A program made the position numbers and the translations under genes. The notes below the pieces were generated by a model. The model made no database searches. It was not told the DNA's origin and was given only the letters and a program-made list of their open reading frames with translations. A DNA stretch of 64,000 nucleotides from Actinomycetes bacterium (GTDB lineage: Bacteria > Actinomycetota > Acidimicrobiia > Acidimicrobiales > RAAP-2): positions 1 through 64,000 of the forward strand of contig JAJYSP010000010.1 of the NCBI GenBank assembly GCA_021793515.1. The letters are read 5' to 3'. Below, in pieces: positions 1-8,706 of this stretch (position 1 is the first letter of the stretch; every line of letters begins with the position of its first letter).

Positions 1-108
1 CTCGGCGTCTGGCCCACCAAGATCTCACGGATTGAGCGTGGACTCGACCACGACGGTGAATTCGTGGAGCTCTACCGGGCGTGGCTCAACGAACATTTGG
101 CGGCTTGA
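1..108 (+). CDS. C-terminal tail of a helix-turn-helix-like protein (partial)
   Basis: Frame 1 is open from the window edge to a TGA at 106-108 and encodes 35 residues containing WPTKISRIERGL and a tryptophan-rich tail ending YRAWLNEHLAA. The KISRIERG stretch resembles the recognition helix of XRE/Cro-type HTH domains, so this is probably the end of a DNA-binding protein or a recombinase/transposase-type HTH domain. Most of the gene lies outside the window, so the family cannot be settled. It converges with the thioredoxin-like gene that follows on the opposite strand. Confidence 0.5.
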   Translation, partial: LGVWPTKISRIERGLDHDGEFVELYRAWLNEHLAA

Positions 109-125
109 CAAACATAGGAGCTTCA

Positions 126-521
126 TCAGCCGAGGTGGGTGGCGATCTCCCTGGCAACCTGGGATGGTGCGAAGGCAACACCTTCTGTCACGACCCGACC
201 CTCTGAGGGGTCGATCACGGTATACGACGGCGCAGCCACGATTCGTGCCTGCGCCATCCATTCCGGAGCCACCAGGACACGACCTGCCGAAACGACGTCC
301 TCCACGAACGGCGTCGCGCTGACGAGCACGACGTCGAGGCCATCGAACGCAGCCAGCGGGCCGCTCAAGAAGTCGCGACAACCATCGCAGTTCGGTTTGA
401 CCGCGAGCACGATCGTTCGTTGAGTGAACGTCACGGTGACGCGCACCCCCCGCGAGTCGACACCCGTCAGCGATAACGGTACCGGCCGTTGCGCCGGTCT
501 ATCGAAAGAGTGCAATCCCAA
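126..521 (-). CDS. thioredoxin-like protein with CxxC motif
   Basis: A protein of up to 131 residues with a beta strand (TIVLAVKPN) leading into CDGC, followed by a second strand (LDVVLVSATP) and a late YTVIDP strand. This order matches a thioredoxin fold with a redox CxxC at the start of the first helix. The cysteines suggest a thiol-disulfide role, but the substrate is unknown. The first roughly 30 residues look non-conserved. The upstream TTG is a weak start, and an internal GTG near position 434 (before TFTQRTIV) is a reasonable alternative. It lies just downstream of the zinc-ribbon gene on the same strand, so the two may be co-transcribed. Confidence 0.6.
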   Translation of the reverse strand: MGLHSFDRPAQRPVPLSLTGVDSRGVRVTVTFTQRTIVLAVKPNCDGCRDFLSGPLAAFDGLDVVLVSATPFVEDVVSAGRVLVAPEWMAQARIVAAPSYTVIDPSEGRVVTEGVAFAPSQVAREIATHLG

Positions 522-527
522 CGCGTC

Positions 528-740
528 TCAGGTCGAGGCGCCGTCGAACGCCTCGACTCCTCGACCGTGGCCACACCACCGACACGTGACGGACTCGACC
601 GTCGTGGCGATGACTTCGGGTTCCTCGATCGTCAACTCACCGCCCACCGTGTAGTGATGGAAGGAACGGACTGACGTCGTCTCCACGACGTCAAACCGGG
701 TCAGATTGCCGCACGCAGTGCAGCGATAGCGAGTAGGCAC
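528..740 (-). CDS. small zinc-ribbon protein
   Basis: Seventy residues with two CxxC knuckles, YRCTACGN near the N-terminus and CRWCGHG near the C-terminus, spaced as in a single zinc ribbon. The GTG start follows a short purine-rich stretch. The protein resembles small actinobacterial zinc-ribbon proteins of unknown role. It precedes the thioredoxin-like gene by only a few bases and probably shares its transcript. No enzymatic motif is visible. Confidence 0.65.
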   Translation of the reverse strand: MPTRYRCTACGNLTRFDVVETTSVRSFHHYTVGGELTIEEPEVIATTVESVTCRWCGHGRGVEAFDGAST

Positions 741-773
741 ATCTCTACGGTATCGGTTCGCGACGCAACCGCG

Positions 774-1337
774 TCACGCCCGCTCCCAGCCGTACCCGGG
801 TGCGTCGGTACTCTGCCACGGGAACGGCGGATCCACGACGTCGTCGTACCCCCACGGCGACTCGGGTCGTCGAGAACGCTCGGCCTCAATCAGTCGAACG
901 AGCGCCGCGGGGTGACGAATCGTCCCGACCAGCCACGGCCCCGCGACGGTCTCAACAACGACGTCACCTCGGGCGGCGAGCCGCCCGCCCAACCCCTGCT
1001 GCGTGCGAACTAGTACGACATCACGGAGTTCCACGCTCGTGCGCACTCGCCTGATCGCGCCGTATTCGACGACCAAGCGCTGTGAGGTGACGTGAATCTT
1101 GTGGGACCGCCACCGCCACGCGCGCGTCGCCACGAGCACCAAGACTGGCCCAACGAGAATGACGTAGAGCAGGCCTTGATACCGTTCGAGACCGTGCACG
1201 GAGTCGACGGCGTATCGAATCGACGTCGCCAACGCGAGGGCCAAGATGGTGGGACGAAGAACGCCGTGAGACACGGGAGTTACGGAGATCACCCGCTGTT
1301 CCCCGTCTCGCAATACGAGTCGTCGCTGCACAGTCAC
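774..1337 (-). CDS. PH-domain (YdbS/bPH2-like) membrane protein
   Basis: A 187-residue protein with an N-terminal beta-rich segment, two hydrophobic helices (about residues 27-43 and 55-70), then the pattern HKIHVTSQRLVVEYGAIRR. That pattern is typical of bacterial PH domains that follow a membrane hairpin. The domain continues through ELRDVVLVRTQQGLGG to a DVVVETVAGPWLVGTIRHP strand pair. The C-terminus is polar and proline-rich. These proteins sit in the cytoplasmic membrane; their role is largely unknown. No clear operon partner is seen. Confidence 0.7.
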   Translation of the reverse strand: MTVQRRLVLRDGEQRVISVTPVSHGVLRPTILALALATSIRYAVDSVHGLERYQGLLYVILVGPVLVLVATRAWRWRSHKIHVTSQRLVVEYGAIRRVRTSVELRDVVLVRTQQGLGGRLAARGDVVVETVAGPWLVGTIRHPAALVRLIEAERSRRPESPWGYDDVVDPPFPWQSTDAPGYGWERA

Positions 1338-1545
1338 AGCGTACGAGGTCTCTGTGACGTATGGCGACTTCCCTGGCTGTGCGTAACCTCCCGACTCGGC
1401 GGTCGCCGGCCCTCATGACCACCCGATACGCCAGCAGCTATACGTCGACACGCCATCGAATGACGGGCGCTGAAAGCATGACCCTTTCGAGTCCGACAAC
1501 GGCGACCGCCGTGTGGGCGCCCCCGTGAGCCAATCTCGTGTCGGT

Positions 1546-1920
1546 TCAGACGTTGCGAAGCTGATTGGCCGCCGTCTCAAAGTACGACCAGAGCGTCTCA
1601 CGTTGATCCGAGGTCATGCGGCCCTCCAGGCTGTCGAGCGCCGCCCGCATTGCCGCCAACCACGCATCGCGCGCGGCCCGGTTGATGTGGAACGGTTCAT
1701 GACGCATGCGAAGCCGCGGGTGACCCCGCTGCTCCCCGTATCGCGTGGGGCCGCCCCAGTACTGCATCAGGAACAGGGCTAGATGGTCTTTTGACTCAGT
1801 CAGGTCTTGCGGATACATCTCGCGCAAGAGGGGCTCAGCCTCGACACCGACATAAAAGGCGTCGACCAAATCACGAAAGAACGCTTCCCCACCGACAGCC
1901 TGAAAGAGCGACTCGTCCAC
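1546..1920 (-). CDS. glbO: truncated haemoglobin, group II (trHbO-like)
   Basis: The 124-residue length is normal for truncated globins. The protein starts MDESLFQAVGGEAFF, as in this family, and carries YWGGPTRYGEQRGHPRLRMR, which matches the E-F region of group II globins with the proximal histidine in HEPFHI. The C-terminal W-(x)n-N pattern (LWSYFETAANQL) is also family-like. Group II globins bind oxygen or NO through haem and are associated with oxygen chemistry and nitrosative stress. GTG start. The 208 bases separating it from the PH-domain gene show no other gene. Confidence 0.9.
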   Translation of the reverse strand: MDESLFQAVGGEAFFRDLVDAFYVGVEAEPLLREMYPQDLTESKDHLALFLMQYWGGPTRYGEQRGHPRLRMRHEPFHINRAARDAWLAAMRAALDSLEGRMTSDQRETLWSYFETAANQLRNV

Positions 1921-1969
1921 GCACCCACGTTAAGTCACGTGCTCTAGACTGAATCGGCTCCGCGGAGCG

Positions 1970-2044
<75 letters not shown>

Positions 2045-2129
2045 CGCATTTTCGTCGAAAGCCATCCAACCGCAAGGGTTCTCGAGCACACGTCATTACG
2101 CGGGCGTGTCCATGAGCGTCCCTCATGAA

Positions 2130-2178
2130 GTGCCCAAAGGTGCCCAAACGAACTTCTGAGGTGCCCACGAGGTGCCCA
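2130..2178 (+). repeat. four phased GTGCCCA direct repeats (candidate integrase arm sites)
   Basis: GTGCCCA occurs at 2130, 2140, 2161 and 2172, so the starts are spaced 10, 21 and 11 bases apart, about one or two helical turns. They sit roughly 90 bases inside the left attachment site. Lambda-type integrases use short phased arm-type sites in this position. One exact copy (8621) and one near copy (8605) are found near the right end. Confidence 0.55.
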
Positions 2179-2271
2179 AAACCTGTGTCCACTCCGCGCG
2201 AGCAATATGTGGCACGGAGTGAGCGTGCGGTGGTCGAGGAGCATCGAGATGACCAGTACTAGGGTGCGCCT

Positions 2272-2910
2272 GTGGGCGCGCCAGACGACTATCTAAGGTC
2301 GCTATCCGAGGATTCCGAGCGTTGGCAGCGATTGGGTCCTAACAGGACTAGGGACTTCGTCGAAGGAGCCTTGGAGGCACTCGTCGAGTCAGGAGCGCTA
2401 ACACCTTCGGACGCCCAAACGTGGAAGACAACGATTCTCGCGTCACTCGACAAGTCGAGGGCGACGTTTCGCGGTCCTCCGGAGGACTCTCCGCCGGGAG
2501 TGATTGGCGCCACGAGACCGACGTTCGCACGATTCGAAGCAATGATCCCCGTCCACGAACCTGCCCAGATCATTCTGGGAGTGCGCAGCGTGCAGATCCT
2601 TGGCATCGAGATCTATGACACCAAGTTGGCTATCGACTGGCGTCTTGTACCGCTGTCGGACGCTATCAATCAAGGATTCGACCCCCACGCCGAAATGTCT
2701 GGGGGCGGCCAAGACTCAAACAGGATGCTCCTTACAGACAACGTGGGAACCGTTTACAGTTTTTTCGCCGGAAACAGCGGCGGTCGATTAGAGAGAGTCG
2801 GCCGATCTGAGTACCGCCCGGCTCCACCAGCTGAGGCCCATGTACTTCACGTGCAATGGGGCGAGTCTCAGTTCGATCTCCGCTTGCCTGACCATCGTGG
2901 CCAAGTTTGA
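2272..2910 (+). CDS. hypothetical protein
   Basis: A soluble protein of 212 residues with no membrane segment. The N-terminal half is helical and charged (SLSEDSERWQRLGPNRTRDF, ALEALVESGALT). The C-terminal half is rich in beta strands (IQILGIEIYDTKLAIDWRLVPL, GTVYSFFAGNSGG). I do not recognise the family. The GTG start has no clear ribosome binding site, so the true start is uncertain. It lies between the attachment site and the integrase and converges with the integrase. Confidence 0.6.
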   Translation: MGAPDDYLRSLSEDSERWQRLGPNRTRDFVEGALEALVESGALTPSDAQTWKTTILASLDKSRATFRGPPEDSPPGVIGATRPTFARFEAMIPVHEPAQIILGVRSVQILGIEIYDTKLAIDWRLVPLSDAINQGFDPHAEMSGGGQDSNRMLLTDNVGTVYSFFAGNSGGRLERVGRSEYRPAPPAEAHVLHVQWGESQFDLRLPDHRGQV

Positions 2911-2935
2911 CTGATTCAGAGTGGGAGATTGATGA

Positions 2936-4039
2936 TCAGCCCACGTCGTCCGTTCGAAATGGCGACACCAGTACTTCTATAGCGTCAGCAAGAATCCTGT
3001 CTCGGTCTCTCGTCGCGTGCTGGTAGCGCATGGCTGCGACCGACGACGAATGCCCTGCTCGGTGCATCAGCTCAACCGTGGTGGCGCCCGAGGCGGTAGC
3101 CAGGGTCAGCCCCGTATGGCGAAGATCATGCAATCGAAGATCAGTTCGTCCGACGCGTGCGCGCGCCCGCTGCCACGACATTTGGAGCACGTTGGCCGTG
3201 AGGGGAATCCCAGTCTTGCCTCGAAAGACGAAGTCTTCGGGCTCGGGTCCGGCAAAGCGGTCGAGGTGTTCTGCAATCTGCTTTACGAGGAACGTCGGCA
3301 GGGCAATGACGCGCCGACCGGCCGCCGTCTTCGGACCTTTCACCAAGGAGGCCCCGTGCATGGTGTACGTACGACTCTGCTCAATCCGGAGCATTCGATG
3401 ATCAAGGTCCACGTCCTGGCGACGTAGACCAAGGAGCTCCGCCCGGCGGAGTTGACACCACGTCGCCAGCGCAACGATGAGGCGAAGATGCTCCGGCATC
3501 GCCGCCTCGAGAGCTGTGACCTCCGCAATGGACGCCGTAGGACGTTCTGCGGGCCGCTCGACGCCAGCCCCCTTGGTTCGACAAGGCGAAGAGACTAACA
3601 AGCCGTCGGCGACTGCCGTGCGCAAGATTGCGGAGAGCAAACGGTACGCCTTCGCCGCAGTCGACGGGTGGGCTGTTGCCAAGTTGGCGTGCCAGGAGCG
3701 AATCGCTGAAGGCGTGAGACCGGTGAGTGTCACCTGACCCAGTGACGGGAAGATGTGCCGGTCGAGTAGATGGCGGTAGAGCTCTTTCGTACGGAATGCC
3801 AGATCCTGTCGCTGGTTAAGCCATTGATCTGCGTAGTCGTGAAGTCTGCGCTGCCCGCTTCGGGGATCAATCCACACCCCTCGTCGTAAGTCAACTTCGA
3901 TCGTCGACAAGTGTGCGAGAGCGTCTGCCTTCGATCGATGTACCCCCGCGGAATGCATTCGTCCTTCGACTCGATAGACAGCCTGCCATCGACCCGACGA
4001 TCGCTTGCGCACAGATCCGAAATGCCGCCTCGCCGTCAT
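2936..4039 (-). CDS. tyrosine-type site-specific integrase
   Basis: A 367-residue phage-type integrase. The N-terminus has an arm-binding-like segment (RKRSSGRWQAVYRVEGRMHS). A core-binding domain spans about residues 65-150, and the catalytic domain has Arg in CQLRRAELLGLR, HDLRHTGLT, the AGHSS box and the nucleophilic Tyr in MRYQHATRD. All catalytic residues are present, so it looks functional. Position beside tRNA-Gly with the C-terminus facing the tRNA is standard for integrases that use a tRNA as attB. The start ATG is followed by basic residues. Confidence 0.95.
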   Translation of the reverse strand: MTARRHFGSVRKRSSGRWQAVYRVEGRMHSAGVHRSKADALAHLSTIEVDLRRGVWIDPRSGQRRLHDYADQWLNQRQDLAFRTKELYRHLLDRHIFPSLGQVTLTGLTPSAIRSWHANLATAHPSTAAKAYRLLSAILRTAVADGLLVSSPCRTKGAGVERPAERPTASIAEVTALEAAMPEHLRLIVALATWCQLRRAELLGLRRQDVDLDHRMLRIEQSRTYTMHGASLVKGPKTAAGRRVIALPTFLVKQIAEHLDRFAGPEPEDFVFRGKTGIPLTANVLQMSWQRARARVGRTDLRLHDLRHTGLTLATASGATTVELMHRAGHSSSVAAMRYQHATRDRDRILADAIEVLVSPFRTDDVG

Positions 4040-4223
4040 TTCATCACCCCGGATTCGATAATTGAAAGGTTTCGTGTCGCCATCACTTCACAACGGTCGC
4101 GCGTATGCAGATCCAGGACTTGATCAGCATTGACGTAGGAGTATTGACAGCGAGTTTTGCCATCAGCGGAAGCAATGGTCACTGACGGACAATTTTGGCT
4201 ATTGGCGGACGTCGACTTTGGCC

Positions 4224-4247
4224 GCCGGCCGCGCGCTCGCGGCCGGC
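4224..4247. other. strong GC hairpin upstream of hydrolase gene
   Basis: GCCGGCCGCG and CGCGGCCGGC form a perfect 10-bp stem with a 4-base loop. It lies between the divergent integrase and hydrolase genes, about 80 bases before the hydrolase ATG. It has no T tract, so it is not a typical terminator. It could be a protein-binding palindrome or a structure in the hydrolase leader. Confidence 0.5.
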
Positions 4248-4328
4248 TGCATGGTCGTTCATCAGACGAAGGGAGACATCGTGCGTTGAAATTCTCTTTA
4301 CAGATAACAAGAGGAATACGGTTACGAA

Positions 4329-5207
4329 ATGGACAGAACAACGACCATGGTGGTCACGCCCGATGGACGTGAGCTGTGCGTTGAACTCGGTGGCGACCCC
4401 GACGGTCGCGCGATACTCGGATTCCAGGGATCGCCCTCTGGCCGACGAATGATGGATGAGTGGCTCGATGGCGCTCGGATGGATGGCGTCCTTCTCATCA
4501 GCTATGACCGACCGGGCTACGGTGACTCGACGAGCAACCCAAGCCGAACTGTCCGAGATTGCGCAAGCGATGTCCGTGCCATTGCCTCGGCGCTGGGTGT
4601 GCAGCGTCTCGCCGTTTGGGGAGTTTCAGGTGGAGCACCCCACGCCCTCGCGTGCGCAGCACTGCTCGACGGGCTGGTTTGCGGTTGCGTTGTGTTCTCC
4701 TCACTGGCGCCATTTGAGGAGCACGGACTCGACTGGTTCGATGACATGGGCTGTGACCTCGTTGCCGACGCACAGCTCTTGCTAGACAGCCCCGAGGCTG
4801 CCCGCGAGGCCTGGAAGAAGTTTCGCGTCGACTTGCTTGATCTCTCGTCTGAACAGATCGAACTGCGAGCTCAGAAACTCCCTACGGCGGACATGGCCGC
4901 AATCTCCTACTTCCGGCGATGGTTGCTCGCGACGAACTTTAAGGACGCCTTCGCGCCTGGCATCGAAGGAAAGTGGGAAGACGGCTGCGCATACCTGTCG
5001 CCGTGGGAGATAGACCTTGAAGCCATAAGAGTTCCCGTCCGTCTCTGGCACGGAATGTCCGATGACGTCGTTCCGATGCAGCACAGCCTCTGGCTCGACG
5101 GCAGAATCCCTACTTCGGAGTTACATTCGGCAAGGGGTGAAGGACATCTCAGCGTCTTCATCAACCACTTGGTCGAGTCGCAAACCTGGCTTCTGGAGCA
5201 GTTCTAG
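4329..5207 (+). CDS. alpha/beta hydrolase family protein
   Basis: A 292-residue protein with the alpha/beta-hydrolase layout: strand and oxyanion region ILGFQGSPSG, DRPGYGDS after the second strand, nucleophile elbow WGVSGGAPHA with Ser100, a lid-like helical region (about 125-200), the acid in WHGMSDDVVP and the catalytic His in GEGHLSVF. It is presumably an intracellular esterase or other hydrolase, as no signal peptide is seen. The substrate cannot be inferred. AGAGGA lies upstream of the ATG. It is cargo of the tRNA-Gly island, transcribed away from the integrase. Confidence 0.88.
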   Translation: MDRTTTMVVTPDGRELCVELGGDPDGRAILGFQGSPSGRRMMDEWLDGARMDGVLLISYDRPGYGDSTSNPSRTVRDCASDVRAIASALGVQRLAVWGVSGGAPHALACAALLDGLVCGCVVFSSLAPFEEHGLDWFDDMGCDLVADAQLLLDSPEAAREAWKKFRVDLLDLSSEQIELRAQKLPTADMAAISYFRRWLLATNFKDAFAPGIEGKWEDGCAYLSPWEIDLEAIRVPVRLWHGMSDDVVPMQHSLWLDGRIPTSELHSARGEGHLSVFINHLVESQTWLLEQF

Positions 5208-5431
5208 TGCGTTGTGTCGCATTCGAAAGGGACCCGGGAACGACAGTCCATCGATCAACTGCGAGCAGCCACTCAACAGGCGCTCCGTGGCCGCATGTGT
5301 ACCGCTCACAGTCCATCTCATGACGTCAAGAATCTTGGAACCGACAGTCGGAAGTCGTGTACGTCTGGCCACGGGACTTAAAATGACTGCCAGCGTGCGC
5401 ATCGACAACTTCGAAGGAGTCCCTAAACGGT

Positions 5432-6208
5432 TCAAAGTTGTGTCGTGTAGGGAGATGCCAGCTGCAGCACATCGGCGATTGCTGACTCGACGTCTTTGCG
5501 CAGAGGCGTCTTGCGGAACTCAGAGGCGTTCCCGTCTCGAAGCCCTCTGTCAACAATCATGTAGATGACGCGCAGCGTGCGCATCGTATTTGACGCCCAT
5601 GGAGGTGTGGGTCCTGGTTCACTTTTGGAAAAGGCCAGTGCAATGGGTTCGAGCCAGGAAGTAGCAGCAGAGCGTGTTAATTCGGATCGCAGGAGAACGA
5701 TTCCTGCGGCGCGGCCCAAACGCTCTTCCTCTTGCTCCTTAAAGACCCACATCGTTGGCGTGAGTAACCTCGCCGCGACGAGGGAAAGAAGCGTCACAAG
5801 GTTTTCCTCTTCTAGTTCCGGCACCTGTGCGAACGTGGCAATCACGTCAGCACCGTGGGCAACTGCGTGGAGCCAACCGAACTCCTCATCCCAGCCACGT
5901 AAATCTGTTTCAGTTCGATACCAAGCAGCAAACAACTCCAACCACTGGCGTAACGTTTCACGGTCGAGTTGGTCGATGTGCACTGAGCGTTCAACAACGC
6001 ATCCCAGCACCAGGGCTGAAAATGATCGAGTCTGGATTGCCTCGTCGTTCAATTGCAGGATTAGTCGATCACCGAGTTCTCGGAGGTGCCGGTCTTCGGT
6101 GCCAGACTCTATGCGGCTCGCCAGTTGGCTGTAGGCAATGTCATCACGAAGGTGTGGATCCGGTGATGCGAGCAGATCAAGTAACTCATTGAGAGAAAAA
6201 CTTTTCAT
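5432..6208 (-). CDS. DUF2785-like protein
   Basis: 258 residues, helical throughout, with RDDIAYSQLA near the N-terminus, TDLRGWDEEFGWLHAVAHGAD in the middle and a long helical C-terminus. The DLRG...GW.HA.AHGAD pattern is the hallmark of the DUF2785 family, whose biochemical role is not established. No signal peptide or transmembrane segment. It is followed at its 5' side by the small membrane protein gene at 6338-6511 on the same strand, so the two may be one transcript. Confidence 0.75.
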   Translation of the reverse strand: MKSFSLNELLDLLASPDPHLRDDIAYSQLASRIESGTEDRHLRELGDRLILQLNDEAIQTRSFSALVLGCVVERSVHIDQLDRETLRQWLELFAAWYRTETDLRGWDEEFGWLHAVAHGADVIATFAQVPELEEENLVTLLSLVAARLLTPTMWVFKEQEEERLGRAAGIVLLRSELTRSAATSWLEPIALAFSKSEPGPTPPWASNTMRTLRVIYMIVDRGLRDGNASEFRKTPLRKDVESAIADVLQLASPYTTQL

Positions 6209-6337
6209 CCGAACTACTCATGCTCCCGTAGGTATCCAATAAAGACTGATCGTTGAGGGCTTCCATTTAGCCGGAGCGGAGTGCGCCTCATTTGGGGTGC
6301 GTAATAAGCCTGCCCGCTTCCCCACGGTGAGGGTGGC

Positions 6338-6511
6338 TTACGACGGGTGACGCTGGATGGTACTCCAGATCCACGCAACCTCAACAATGACGAGTAGGCC
6401 GAGAACGGCGTAGGCACAAACCGCGCCGGCAAACTTGCCGACAACCAAAGTAAGTAGCACGATGGAGATGAGTGTCAGCCAGAACTTGATCGCACCTGCG
6501 ATGATCCTCAT
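6338..6511 (-). CDS. small membrane protein (57 aa)
   Basis: The reverse strand encodes MRIIAGAIKFWLTLISIVLL followed by a second hydrophobic stretch (GAVCAYAVLGLLVIVEVAW) and a short polar tail ending QRHPS. A good ribosome binding site, AGGAGG, lies 5 bases before the ATG. Two transmembrane helices are expected. The reading frame, strong ribosome site and amphipathic tail make it a believable gene despite its size. The function is unknown. It lies upstream of the DUF2785-like gene in the same orientation. Confidence 0.65.
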   Translation of the reverse strand: MRIIAGAIKFWLTLISIVLLTLVVGKFAGAVCAYAVLGLLVIVEVAWIWSTIQRHPS

Positions 6512-6772
6512 CCCGCCCTCCTAACGACCCACGCTTCCCTCGACGTTCCGTACCTCATCGCCACAGACTGCAATCGATCGTCTTGCACTCGTGGCACACC
6601 ATTGCCGACGACCGAAGGTTCGGGATTCGGGTGCCTAAGCCGGTTCGATGGGAACTACCTTACCGACTTAGCGAAGTCATAAATAGCCCGTTTAATCCGA
6701 AGAATACGTCGCGCCACCTATGGGTCCCGCACAGTCACCGAGGTAGTGCGCTTGATCTTCACTTACCTGCTC

Positions 6773-7069
6773 TTACCTACGTTCCCTTTGCCCGCCGGAT
6801 AGTGCCCCAACGCGTTGCCTGTCCAACTTCTGCGCGTGCCACTTCACACGGTGTCGAAAACCCAGCGCAGTCAACAAAATCGTGACCAAGACAACACCGA
6901 TTGCTCCACTCGGCGACCATCCTGTCGCCCACACGTTGACGAGCGACCAGAGAGTTGCAACAAGAGCAACTAGGAGGGTCCCACCGAATCCGACGCCGTC
7001 GAGCCAGCGGCTCCTGCGGCTATCCAGGTAAGCAGTCTCAAAGTCTCGCGTCGTGTGGTCTTTATCCAC
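6773..7069 (-). CDS. two-helix membrane protein
   Basis: 98 residues: a charged N-terminus (MDKDHTTRDFETAYLDSRRS), two hydrophobic segments (GFGGTLLVALVATLWSLVNV and GAIGVVLVTILLTALGF), and a basic C-terminus ending in RERR. The GTG start follows GGAGC. I do not recognise the family. It is divergent from the gene at 7282, and the AT-rich 7070-7281 gap probably holds promoters for both. Confidence 0.6.
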   Translation of the reverse strand: MDKDHTTRDFETAYLDSRRSRWLDGVGFGGTLLVALVATLWSLVNVWATGWSPSGAIGVVLVTILLTALGFRHRVKWHAQKLDRQRVGALSGGQRERR

Positions 7070-7281
7070 TCATCTGCTCCTTTTCGGGCAACTAGAGGCC
7101 ATCATCGCACATCAACCACCGAACTTCGACTGAGTTCGATGCTGGTGGCAGCCAGCCATTGACAGATGGCAACCCAATATTGACTCAACCTCAGAATTTT
7201 TACTCCAAGCTGAATTACGTTAAAGCGCGCATGTCCATAATTACTCTTCACACGCACGGTTAGCGCAGTACGTTCAAAAGC

Positions 7282-7908
7282 GTGGTGAGATCAACGGCGG
7301 CAGAAAGTTCCCCTGAATTCGTGGCCCACGAAGACACGGGCGAGGTCGACGGGTCGAGTTGGTTCCGTCGGTTCAGGCGTTGGCTACTCGTCGGCGGAGC
7401 GGCTCTCATAGTCGTGTTGTTCGTTGCGGCCAGCCGATATCAGCCACTCTCGATTAGACCCGGTTTGGCGACGTGGAGTGACCGGAGCAACTCGACCGAG
7501 GCGACCGTAGGTCTGAGTACCACCCTGTCGAACAGTGGCCCCTTCAGCGTGGACGTCATGGCGTTTGATCCCACGGTGTACGCCGACCCGCCGCTCACGG
7601 TCGCGCCACTTCAGCCGTGTTTCGAGTACTTCAAGGGCCAACCCTGGTGTCCCCAGGACAAGAACGGGTATCCCACGGGCAATACGTTCCGTCCTTTTGT
7701 CCTTACTGGTGGCAAGTCGATTCCTGTGATCTGGCGGTATTCATACAGTTGCCTGCCGTACGCCGGAGGTGACGGGTCACTTGCGGGGCCAGTCGAGGTG
7801 CGGGTACGCTACCGGTTCGGATTCTTCACCCATGCGGTACTGCTGGTGCTGTCCGACAACCAGGCAGTGCCACCCGGCCCGAATGGACCCTGCGCGCCGG
7901 TCGGGTAG
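7282..7908 (+). CDS. membrane-anchored protein with extracytoplasmic domain
   Basis: 208 residues with a cytoplasmic N-terminus of about 35 residues, one transmembrane helix (WLLVGGAALIVVLFVAA) and an outside domain of beta strands. The outside domain holds four cysteines (PCFEYFKGQPWC, YSCLPYAG and the final PCAPVG). The paired cysteines suggest disulfides. The STEATVGLSTTLSNSGPFSV segment looks like an immunoglobulin-type or transport-accessory strand pattern, but I cannot assign a family. GTG start, no strong ribosome site. Confidence 0.6.
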   Translation: MVRSTAAESSPEFVAHEDTGEVDGSSWFRRFRRWLLVGGAALIVVLFVAASRYQPLSIRPGLATWSDRSNSTEATVGLSTTLSNSGPFSVDVMAFDPTVYADPPLTVAPLQPCFEYFKGQPWCPQDKNGYPTGNTFRPFVLTGGKSIPVIWRYSYSCLPYAGGDGSLAGPVEVRVRYRFGFFTHAVLLVLSDNQAVPPGPNGPCAPVG

Positions 7909-7964
7909 GCGTCCAAGACCCCATGTAAGGTGCGTCTTCCCACGCGCCATCACGCAAGGAACTC

Positions 7965-8315
7965 CTACGATGCTGTCTTCAGTCCAAGAGCGTGGCACAC
8001 CTTCACCCCGTGATTGAGTGCACGAATCATCGCGACGTTGTCCTGGGCGTTGGCGGCTCTCTTGTAGGCACGAACTACGGCCTTGAGAGACGCGTTATCC
8101 GTCCTTTGTAAATCGAGCAAGGTTGAGGACCGCACGCCAACTATTACGAAACTGCCTGAGTTCGGGGGCGGTATCGAAACGGCACGAATCTGTCTGCACG
8201 CGGCCGCTTCGAGTTGTCGCTGGTTTCTTGGAGCGTTCTGGGCCGCTGACGTGGAGCCACACCCGCCGAGGGCAATCGCCGCGACTAAGACCGCGACAGT
8301 AGCTCGTAGCTGCAT
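7965..8315 (-). CDS. small lipoprotein
   Basis: 116 residues with a classic lipoprotein signal: basic MQLR, hydrophobic ATVAVLVAAIAL and the lipobox LGGC, then Ser/Thr-rich sequence. The mature part has two cysteines (AAACRQIR and KVCHALG) and a helix with repeated Ala (AYKRAANAQDN). It should be anchored to the outer face of the membrane. No domain is recognised. It is the last gene before the right end of the island. Confidence 0.7.
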   Translation of the reverse strand: MQLRATVAVLVAAIALGGCGSTSAAQNAPRNQRQLEAAACRQIRAVSIPPPNSGSFVIVGVRSSTLLDLQRTDNASLKAVVRAYKRAANAQDNVAMIRALNHGVKVCHALGLKTAS

Positions 8316-8706
8316 CGGTCACCCCATCACTCAATGGCCACCCAATCACAACTCTTCGCTACTGTCAAATACCGCTTCAGGGCCAGTGGCTCATTCGACT
8401 TTAGGCAGTAAGTCCGTTGACCTAGGATTCATTCCAAACGAAGTCCACGAATCCACCGAGAATGTCGGCTCTGCATGGTGAACCTCGCCGGTCGCGTCAT
8501 CTACCGAGGTACGAACTGGGCGAACGAGACCGTTCAGCTCGCCTCCACACCAGTCGTCACTTTGGCCGCGCCGCAATTCTTCGTATAAGGAAACGCTGCC
8601 GCTGGTGCCCGTGGAGTGGTGTGCCCAACATTTCGACTGATTCGGGGCACGACGAGTTAACATGGCTTTTAATAAGTACTTTTGTGTCGCTGCACTTTGC
8701 ACGGAT
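8316..8706. other. island right-end region without a supported gene
   Basis: About 390 bases between the lipoprotein promoter side and the right attachment repeat. The open frames here lack ribosome sites and family-like sequence. It contains GTGCCCG at 8605 and GTGCCCA at 8621, matching the motif repeated at the left end, so it may be the other arm of the attachment region. Confidence 0.5.
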
